Origin: Streptomyces longwoodensis
GTDB lineage: Bacteria; Actinomycetota; Actinomycetes; Streptomycetales; Streptomycetaceae
Direction: 5' to 3'
Length of the DNA stretch: 35,535 nucleotides
NCBI RefSeq assembly: GCF_001514125.1
Contig: NZ_KQ948570.1
Coordinates: 1-35,535 of the forward strand
The translations under genes were made by a program, and so were the position numbers. The notes beneath the pieces were generated by a model. The model saw only the letters and a program-made list of their open reading frames with translations. It made no database searches and was not told the DNA's origin. Positions 30,104 through 35,535 of the stretch are shown in pieces (the first letter of the stretch is position 1; every line of letters begins with the position of its first letter).

Positions 30104-30277
30104 TCAGCGCAGGGCGGAACTCTGGCGCCCCAGACCTCTTCTGGCGTTGTTGTAGATGCGCAGCAGGTGCTTGGCCACGGCGCACGGGACCGTATCGACG
30201 GCACACTGCCGGCACGTGCGCCGGTGCTCCTCGTACACGGCGCGCGCCTGGTGCAGGGCGTCTTCGGGCGAGTGCAT
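30104..30277 (-). CDS. Small Cys-rich protein, 57 aa
   Basis: The ATG at 30277 follows GGAGG by 5 nt; a longer in-frame ORF upstream has no RBS and runs through the promoter region. The protein is helical and basic, with C22-x2-C25-x7-C33 preceded by H18 in EEHRRTCRQC and VPCAVAKHLLRIYNNARR. The His/Cys set could bind zinc. It resembles a family of short conserved Streptomyces proteins, but no function is known to me. It is isolated between convergent and co-directional genes with its own upstream region. Confidence 0.75.
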   Translation of the reverse strand: MHSPEDALHQARAVYEEHRRTCRQCAVDTVPCAVAKHLLRIYNNARRGLGRQSSALR

Positions 30278-30383
30278 GGGGGCCTCCGGGTGAAGGGGTC
30301 GACGAGTCGGGGATGGAACGTTGCCTGTACAGACCATCCAAAACGACAAGTTGATCATGTTACTGACGGTAGTGGAAGCCATG

Positions 30384-30415
30384 CCTTCCCCTTGCCCGGC
30401 CCTAAGTGGGGAAGG
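30384..30415. repeat. 8-bp inverted repeat
   Basis: CCTTCCCC (30384-30391) and GGGGAAGG (30408-30415) around a 16-nt loop, in the 258-nt gap between the small Cys-rich gene and the PAP2 gene. It could be an operator for the Cys-rich gene or a terminator for the lipid genes. Apart from it and short A/T-rich patches, I see nothing definite in this gap. Confidence 0.4.
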
Positions 30416-30535
30416 TCACCAACCGGCAGCGCCCACAGCATCTTCCTTCCAGACACGGCCAGTTGGCACCCCTGTGACGACGGGCACCTCCCTGCACCTC
30501 CCCTTTACGCACGGTGATGGGAGCGTGTCCACCCG

Positions 30536-31126
30536 TCACTTCCTCGACGCGCCACTCCTCGCCCCGGCGACCGCCAGCACCGTCGCCGCGGCCCCTGTCC
30601 CGAGAACGGCACCGGCGATCACGTCCCCCGGGTAGTGCACCCCGGTGTGGATCCGCGAGTAGCCGACCGCGACGGCCAGCAGGCCCAGCGGGAGGGTGGC
30701 GGCCGGCAGGACGGGGCTCACGGCCGCCGCGAACGCCACGGCCGACGCGGTGTGCCCCGACGGGAACGACGCCGACTCCGGCATGGGCACGTGGCGCCCC
30801 GGGAACGGCGAGTCCACGGCCCGGTGCGGCCGGGGACGGCGTACGAGCTTCTTGCCCAGCAGGTTGGCCGTCGCCGAGGCCACACCGATCGCGGCGACCC
30901 CCACGACGGCGGCCCGGCGGCTGCGGCCGGGCCGCAGGGCCAGCAGCGCGGCGGCCGCGAAGGACAACTTGGAGTGGTCCGCGGCCGTGGACAGGCGCCG
31001 CAGCGCGCTGTCCAGGGTGGGTGTCCGCGTGACGGTCACCGCCTCGTACAGCGCCCGGTCCAGTGCCATGAGGTCACGCCCCAGGCTGACCGCGGTCGTA
31101 CGGGCCGAGGGACGGTGGTCAGGCAT
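30536..31126 (-). CDS. PAP2-family membrane phosphatase
   Basis: A 196-aa integral membrane phosphatase with the three PAP2 motifs: KKLVRRPRP at 92-100, PSGHT at 122-126, and SRIHTGVHYPGD at 157-168. It dephosphorylates a lipid phosphate such as phosphatidic acid or undecaprenyl pyrophosphate. The ATG at 31126 has AAGGAGG 6 nt upstream and overlaps the end of the lipid-kinase gene by 8 nt, so the two are translationally coupled. The pairing of a diacylglycerol-kinase-like enzyme with a lipid phosphatase suggests opposing or sequential steps on the same lipid. Confidence 0.88.
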   Translation of the reverse strand: MPDHRPSARTTAVSLGRDLMALDRALYEAVTVTRTPTLDSALRRLSTAADHSKLSFAAAALLALRPGRSRRAAVVGVAAIGVASATANLLGKKLVRRPRPHRAVDSPFPGRHVPMPESASFPSGHTASAVAFAAAVSPVLPAATLPLGLLAVAVGYSRIHTGVHYPGDVIAGAVLGTGAAATVLAVAGARSGASRK

Positions 31127-32600
31127 CGCCCGCCTCCTTGCTGCTCGGGGCCGGGGCACGACGCTCCACCGTCGTCGTCCTCCGTGCCGGTCGGGATTCG
31201 GAAGGGGCGATCACGCCCGCGTCCTGGGGGTCCTCGCCGTCGGGGTCGCGCCAGGGCCGGTTGAAGGCGAGGTCCACGATGTGCCGCCAGTCGACGGAGG
31301 GCGGAGCGTACGTGGCCCCGGGTCGCCGGCGCGGCACCCGGACCCGCAGGACGCCCGGGCGCAGGGTGCACACCACGGGGGTGGGCAGGACGAGCGCCTC
31401 GCCGTCGACGGCGACCGGTATCCGGTCCTGGTCGGCCGCCACGTCCACGCGTCGGGAGGTGACGGCGGTGATGCTGCCGGCCCGCTCCCCGCGCAGGGCG
31501 AGTTCGGCGGCCTGGGCCGCGCCCTCCACGCGGATGCCGATGACGCCCAGCGTCCCGGAGTCGAGCCGCGGTCTGCGTCCGCCGCCGAGCGGGTCGGCGC
31601 GGGCGTAGGGGTTGTTGCTGACGAGGACCGCCTGCGGGTCGTGCAGGACGGTGTCGTCGACGCGGACGTCCAGCGTGGCGCCCGCCTCGCCGGCCAGCAG
31701 GTCGGGGAGGTGCTCCAGCGCGGTGGCCGTCTTCGCGTCCCGGTACTCGGGGCTCTGCACGATCTCCGCGTACGCCCCGAAGGACACCGTGTTGACGAAG
31801 GGGCGGCCGTCGACGTCGCCGAGGTCGACGCGCAGTTCCACGCCGTCGGTCAGGGCGTCGAGGCTTCGCACCGGGTCGGTGCGGTCGAGGCCCAGGTCCA
31901 TGGCGAAGTGGTTGCGGGTGCCGGCCGGGACGACCAGGAACGGCACACCGTGCGCCGCGGCGACCGCGGCGACCAGCGCCTGGGTGCCGTCGCCGCCCGC
32001 GACGCCGAGGCAGTCGGCACCGGCGGCCAGGGCGCGCGTGGCCTCCATGCCCGGGTCGGTCGGGTTGTCCGGGTCGATGAGGATCACCCGGCAGCCCAGT
32101 GTCTCGGCGCGCGTCACCAGGTCGTGGCGCTCGACCTTGCCGCCCCCGGAACGCGGGTTCATGATCAGGACGGGTCGGCGCGGCCGCAGCGTCCTGCGGG
32201 TGCGCATGGCCCGTGGTCGGCGCAGCTTGCGCAGGGCGGACCGCGCGCTGGCCAGGGCGGCCGCCCACAGGGACAGCCCGCCGACGGCGGCCGGCCACAG
32301 TCCCGACGCCGCGTACATCACGATGACGCCCACCGGTGCGCCGACGGCCAGGAGGGCGCCCAGCAGTCGGCCGACCCGCCGGTGGGTCAGCGCCCACCAC
32401 AGTCCGGCACCCGCCACGGCCAGGCCGACCAGACCGGCGACCAGCACCAGCCAGCCGCCCGAGCCGGCGCCCACCGTCACCACGAGGGCCGCGCCGACGA
32501 CCAACAGCAGGGCGACCCTGGCCCAGCGGCGCGCCCGGCGCACGTCGCGGTCGGCGGTTCCGTGCCGCCCGGTGCCGTCGGTCCTGCCCGTACTGCTCAT
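31119..32600 (-). CDS. Membrane-anchored diacylglycerol kinase-family protein
   Basis: A 493-aa protein. About four TM helices fill the N-terminus (about 27-118). The DAGK catalytic domain follows: NPRSGGGK at 148-155, GVAGGDGTQALV at 199-210 with the nucleotide-binding GGDGT, and VVPAGTRNHFAMDLGLD. The C-terminal beta-sandwich of the LCB5/YegS fold is at about 290-440. It phosphorylates diacylglycerol or a related lipid or sphingoid base. ATG at 32600 with a weak RBS; the longer ORF upstream is rejected. The C-terminal ~45 residues are Pro/Arg/Ser-rich. It overlaps the PAP2 gene, with which it forms an operon. Confidence 0.87.
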   Translation of the reverse strand: MSSTGRTDGTGRHGTADRDVRRARRWARVALLLVVGAALVVTVGAGSGGWLVLVAGLVGLAVAGAGLWWALTHRRVGRLLGALLAVGAPVGVIVMYAASGLWPAAVGGLSLWAAALASARSALRKLRRPRAMRTRRTLRPRRPVLIMNPRSGGGKVERHDLVTRAETLGCRVILIDPDNPTDPGMEATRALAAGADCLGVAGGDGTQALVAAVAAAHGVPFLVVPAGTRNHFAMDLGLDRTDPVRSLDALTDGVELRVDLGDVDGRPFVNTVSFGAYAEIVQSPEYRDAKTATALEHLPDLLAGEAGATLDVRVDDTVLHDPQAVLVSNNPYARADPLGGGRRPRLDSGTLGVIGIRVEGAAQAAELALRGERAGSITAVTSRRVDVAADQDRIPVAVDGEALVLPTPVVCTLRPGVLRVRVPRRRPGATYAPPSVDWRHIVDLAFNRPWRDPDGEDPQDAGVIAPSESRPARRTTTVERRAPAPSSKEAGDA

Positions 32601-32906
32601 GTCGTGTCCGCCATGTCGCCTCGTCCCCCCACGGTTGCCCGCCGTTCCCTGCTGTGTGCTGCCGTCCCTCGGTCCGCTCCTGTCCTGCTCCTGCCCATCG
32701 TCGTGAAGCGCACGCCGGACGGCATGTCGGGGCGGAGCGGGAGAGACCCGTCGGCCCGTCGATCGATGAACGTCCGCCGCGGCGCCGCGGTGCCCATCCT
32801 CTCCACGATCAGCCGTTCGAGTGACGTGCGGGTGTCGCGGGGGCCACGATCCGAGCGCAGCGCGACGCGTCAGGGGGCAGGGATCAGGGGCCACCGGGGA
32901 AAGCCG
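32601..32906. other. Intergenic region without a recognisable gene
   Basis: This stretch plus the adjoining hairpin separates the lipid-kinase start from the DUF1996 stop (384 nt in all). Reading frames crossing it are shadows. It should contain the promoter of the lipid-kinase operon, but no clear -35/-10 pair was found. Confidence 0.5.
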
Positions 32907-32950
32907 CAGGCCCGTTCGGACACCCCGGAAGGTGCGTCCGAACGGGCCTG
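32907..32950 (-). terminator. Strong hairpin terminator after DUF1996 gene
   Basis: CAGGCCCGTTCGGAC (32907-32921) pairs perfectly with GTCCGAACGGGCCTG (32936-32950), a 15-bp stem with a 14-nt loop, 34 nt past the DUF1996 stop. It is the strongest inverted repeat I noticed in the window. Confidence 0.85.
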
Positions 32951-32984
32951 GCGTGCCGTGCGCCGGGTGTCCCGAGCAGCGGCG

Positions 32985-35123
32985 TCAGAAGGAGCGGCGC
33001 CCGCGGCGGAACAACAGGACGACGCCGGCCAGGACGAGGACCGCGCCCGCGGCCGCCGGCCACAGCTGCGCTCCCGTTTCGGCCAGACCACCCTGGCTCG
33101 CCTGCGGTTCCGTGCCGGTCGACGTGTCCTGGGCGATGGGGGCCGGCGTGGAGACGGAGTCCGCGGCCGCCGCGTTGCCACCGGCGGCCTGGTCGTTCGA
33201 CCCGCTGCCGTTGCCGCCCGCGTCCTTCGGGGCGGGCGACGAGGTCGCGGCGATCGTCGGCTTCGAGTAGACGCGGGGCTGGTCGCCGGGGGTCGCGGCG
33301 CCGCCGCCGTTGCCCGCCTGGGGAGCCGAGTCGGAGGGCTCGTCCTGCGGTGCCTCGGCGGTCGCGGTCGCCGGGGGCTGCTCCTCGGCACCACCGCCGG
33401 AGCCGTTGTCGGCGCCGCCACCGTTGCCGTTGCCCGTGCCGTCGTCGCCGGTACCCGTGCCGCCACCGGCGCCGTTGTCGCCGGCCCCGGCTCCGTCACC
33501 CGCGCCACCGCCGTTGCCGGTGTCGCCGCCGTCGTTGCCGGTGTCGCCGCCGTTGCCGTTGTCCGCGCCGCCTCCGCCCTGGCCGGCGCCGCACTGGCGG
33601 CCCTCGTTGATGCAGTCGACCATCTGACGCATCAGGCCCTCGTCGAAGACGTTGATGAAGTCACCGTGGTCCGTGACCGGCTTGTGCAGCTGCTCGGGGA
33701 AGGAGTCCACCGCGAACAGCGGGGTCGTACGGCCGCCGTCGTCCAGGCTGGGCGCGTCCACGTCGTAGACGATGCGCTGCACGAGCTGCGGGATGGCGCG
33801 GAAGCCCTCCGGGCAGCCGCCGTCGGGGGCGGCGAACGCCACGTGCGTCCGGTGGTTGGCGCTGTCGATGTTGCGGCCGTCCCAGCAGCTCTGGAAGTGG
33901 AACGTGCGCACCACGTCGCTGCCGGACGGGCAGAGCGGGTACTTGTCCTTGAGCTGGCGGTCCTCGAAGCCGGTGCAGCTCCAGGAGGCGTTGGCGTTGG
34001 CCGGGCCGTTGACGAAGGCCTTGGCGTCGCCGGTGATGATGCGCAGCAGCCGCGGCATCTCGGTGACCTTGGACCGCGCGTTGCCGACGAAGGTCAGCGT
34101 GACGTCCTTGGGAGTGACGATCTGGCCCGCGTTGCCCTCGATGCCGCCGCCGGGGCTGTTGGCGTCCCGCTCCTGCGTACCGTTCTGCAGGCGCAGCACG
34201 GGCCAGTAGTAGGTCGACTTGTCGCCCTGGTCCACACAGCTCGTCTGCGCCTTCGCCAGGTCCTCGTCGGAGGCGAAGGCGGTGTTCGACTGGTTGCCGA
34301 CGTAGTCGTGGAAGTGGTGCGCGCCGTTGCTCACGCCGGGGGCGACGATGACGTTGTCCGAGTTGAACAGGCCGTCCTTGTTCACACCGCAGCTGGTGGC
34401 GAAGGTGCCGCGGGAGGGGCCGGAGGCGGGGTCCGCGGGCTGCTGCGCGGGCTGGACGGTGGTGATGTCCACGTAGTCGGCGGGCACGGGGCCGTTGCCG
34501 GCCTGACCGCCGTTGCCGTTCTGCTCGCCCTTGCCGTCCTGGCCGCCGTTGCCCGCCTGGCCGCCGTTGCCGTTCTGCTGGTCGCCGCCGTTCTGGTCGC
34601 CCTTGCCGTCCTGGCCGCCCTGCCCGTCGTCGCCGCTCTGCCCGTTGTCAGCGTTCTGCGACTCGTCGGTGCGCAGCGTGCACTCGGCGAGGTCGTCGAG
34701 GCCCTGCGGGCGGTCGCCCGTGCGGTCGACGGCGACGGCGATGCGCTCGATCGTCGCGCTCCGCTTCTCCTTCAACGGGTTCATGACCGCGTTGTCCGCG
34801 AAGGAGTCGTCCTGCCGCACGGCCTGGGCGTTGTCCTGGAGTTGCTGGTAGGCCGCGGCTATCTGCTGGTCCAGCAGGGCCAGTTCCTTGTCGACCTCGG
34901 CCCGTGCGTCGTCCGGCACGGTGGTCAACTCGCTGCCGATGTCGGGGCAGTCGAGGGTGACGGCGCCCGTGGTCCAGGGCTTCCCGTCGGATCCCGAGCC
35001 GCCTTCGGTGGCGGAGGCATAGACGTTCGCCGCCATCAGTCCCCCGCCGCCCAGGATGAGGGCGACTGCCGCGAAGGTCGCGCGTCGTCCGCCGGTCGGG
35101 CGTCTGCGCCTGTTGTGTCCCAA
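32985..35123 (-). CDS. DUF1996 surface protein with LAETG sortase signal
   Basis: A 712-aa protein. It starts at TTG 35123, where AGGAG lies 5 nt upstream; an earlier in-frame TTG at 35201 has no RBS. A signal/TM segment is at about 14-37 after basic residues (GHNRRRRPTGGRR). A helical region (about 60-150) and a Gly/Asn/Gln-rich linker lead to a DUF1996 domain at about 240-460, with the characteristic GVSNGAHHFHDYVGN and SCWDGRNIDSANHRTHVAF. A second long Gly/Asp/Asn-rich linker precedes the C-terminal LAETG at 680-684, a hydrophobic helix and RRGRRSF, the layout of a Streptomyces class E sortase (LAXTG) substrate. It is predicted to be linked to the wall. The DUF1996 function is unknown. 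Confidence 0.88.
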   Translation of the reverse strand: MGHNRRRRPTGGRRATFAAVALILGGGGLMAANVYASATEGGSGSDGKPWTTGAVTLDCPDIGSELTTVPDDARAEVDKELALLDQQIAAAYQQLQDNAQAVRQDDSFADNAVMNPLKEKRSATIERIAVAVDRTGDRPQGLDDLAECTLRTDESQNADNGQSGDDGQGGQDGKGDQNGGDQQNGNGGQAGNGGQDGKGEQNGNGGQAGNGPVPADYVDITTVQPAQQPADPASGPSRGTFATSCGVNKDGLFNSDNVIVAPGVSNGAHHFHDYVGNQSNTAFASDEDLAKAQTSCVDQGDKSTYYWPVLRLQNGTQERDANSPGGGIEGNAGQIVTPKDVTLTFVGNARSKVTEMPRLLRIITGDAKAFVNGPANANASWSCTGFEDRQLKDKYPLCPSGSDVVRTFHFQSCWDGRNIDSANHRTHVAFAAPDGGCPEGFRAIPQLVQRIVYDVDAPSLDDGGRTTPLFAVDSFPEQLHKPVTDHGDFINVFDEGLMRQMVDCINEGRQCGAGQGGGGADNGNGGDTGNDGGDTGNGGGAGDGAGAGDNGAGGGTGTGDDGTGNGNGGGADNGSGGGAEEQPPATATAEAPQDEPSDSAPQAGNGGGAATPGDQPRVYSKPTIAATSSPAPKDAGGNGSGSNDQAAGGNAAAADSVSTPAPIAQDTSTGTEPQASQGGLAETGAQLWPAAAGAVLVLAGVVLLFRRGRRSF

Positions 35124-35176
35124 GAGTGCTCCTACGCTTCGTGGGCGGCTCGGCCTGAAATCCCCCCGGTCCCATA

Positions 35177-35212
35177 CGGAGTCGGAGGACGGTGTGTTCA
35201 ACCGTCACTCCG
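35177..35212. promoter_or_regulatory. Nested inverted repeat upstream of DUF1996 gene
   Basis: CGGAGT (35177-35182) pairs with ACTCCG (35207-35212), and inside it ACGGT (35189-35193) pairs with ACCGT (35201-35205). It lies 54-89 nt upstream of the TTG start and could be an operator or a leader hairpin. The rest of the 240-nt gap to the next gene shows no other clear element. Confidence 0.35.
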
Positions 35213-35363
35213 ATTCACAGAGATTTCTCATCGGTGTCGCCCAAGGATCATTCCGCCGAGGTCCGGACACCAGGGCTGACCAGTACAGTTGAAGGCCTGT
35301 TCGATTCAGTGCCCCGACCGGCCGGCCGGACCGGCGGGCGGGGGTCCGGGGAGGAGGTCCTCG

Positions 35364-35534
35364 GTGGGCGGTTTCACCGAGGCCGTGCAGGAGCGGGTGC
35401 GAGCGGCGCGGGCCGCGCTCGCGGCCGCCCTGGAGGCCGACGACGCGTATCAGGTCGCCGTGGCGCAGGACGAGGTGGACGACGCCGTGCGCATCGCCCG
35501 CGCGCACGGCATCGACGACGACCCGGGGGCCTAG
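35364..35534 (+). CDS. Small conserved-looking helical protein, 56 aa
   Basis: The GTG start has GAGGAGGT 5 nt upstream, and the ORF ends at TAG near the window edge. The protein is almost entirely helical and acidic (GFTEAVQERVRAARAALAAA, then LEADDAYQVAVAQDEVDDAV, IARAHGIDDD), with heptad-like spacing that could form a helical hairpin. No family is recognised. Its excellent RBS and codon use support a real gene. Neighbouring genes beyond the window are unknown. Confidence 0.7.
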   Translation: MGGFTEAVQERVRAARAALAAALEADDAYQVAVAQDEVDDAVRIARAHGIDDDPGA

Positions 35535-35535
35535 G

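Overview
The window is high-GC actinobacterial chromosome with strong third-position G/C bias, GTG and TTG starts, and gene families typical of Streptomyces (Ser/Thr kinases with extracellular sensors, MASE1/SpoIIE signalling, STAS-ANTAR, an LAXTG sortase substrate, DUF1876, a 481-aa GAPDH). No tRNA, rRNA, CRISPR array, insertion sequence or phage gene was seen. It reads as chromosomal backbone rather than a mobile island.

Layout: (1) 31-1568, an ECF-type sigma factor followed by a secreted NlpC/P60 hydrolase. (2) 1592-4854, a leftward PLP-dependent Orn/Lys/Arg-type decarboxylase and a divergent M20 amidohydrolase, separated by a 16-bp tandem repeat, then DUF1876. (3) 4989-7339, a membrane Ser/Thr kinase translationally coupled to a single-pass partner with a similar extracellular domain. 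(4) 7324-11213, a leftward DHA2-type MFS exporter, then a leftward pair of an orphan MASE1 sensor and a SpoIIE-type phosphatase. (5) 11366-13600, the long GAPDH and a GNAT acetyltransferase preceded by a CebR-like operator. (6) 13652-21092, a tight leftward operon SWIM zinc finger - VWA - MoxR AAA+ - DUF5682. (7) 21225-26599, a beta-propeller gene broken by a 5-bp duplication, a nonapeptide-repeat membrane protein, a second Ser/Thr kinase, and an aminotransferase/Lrp pair. (8) 26765-30277, a STAS-ANTAR protein divergent from a leaderless wHTH regulator, a repeat-rich NlpC/P60 protein with a long leader, and a small Cys-rich protein. (9) 30536-35534, a PAP2 phosphatase / lipid kinase pair, a DUF1996 protein with an LAETG anchor signal, and a 56-aa ORF.

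The most interesting system is region 6. The four proteins match in domain content the uncharacterised yehL/M/P/Q set of E. coli (AAA+, DUF5682, VWA, SWIM). Here the genes are linked by 4-bp stop/start overlaps. The operon is preceded by a sequence closely resembling the RecA-independent DNA-damage (PafBC-type) promoter, TTGTCAGTGG-N7-TAAGTT. This suggests a damage-inducible AAA+/VWA machine acting with a SWIM (DNA/protein-binding) factor and DUF5682, which carries motifs reminiscent of TraB/EreA-type hydrolases. Function is inferred, not shown.
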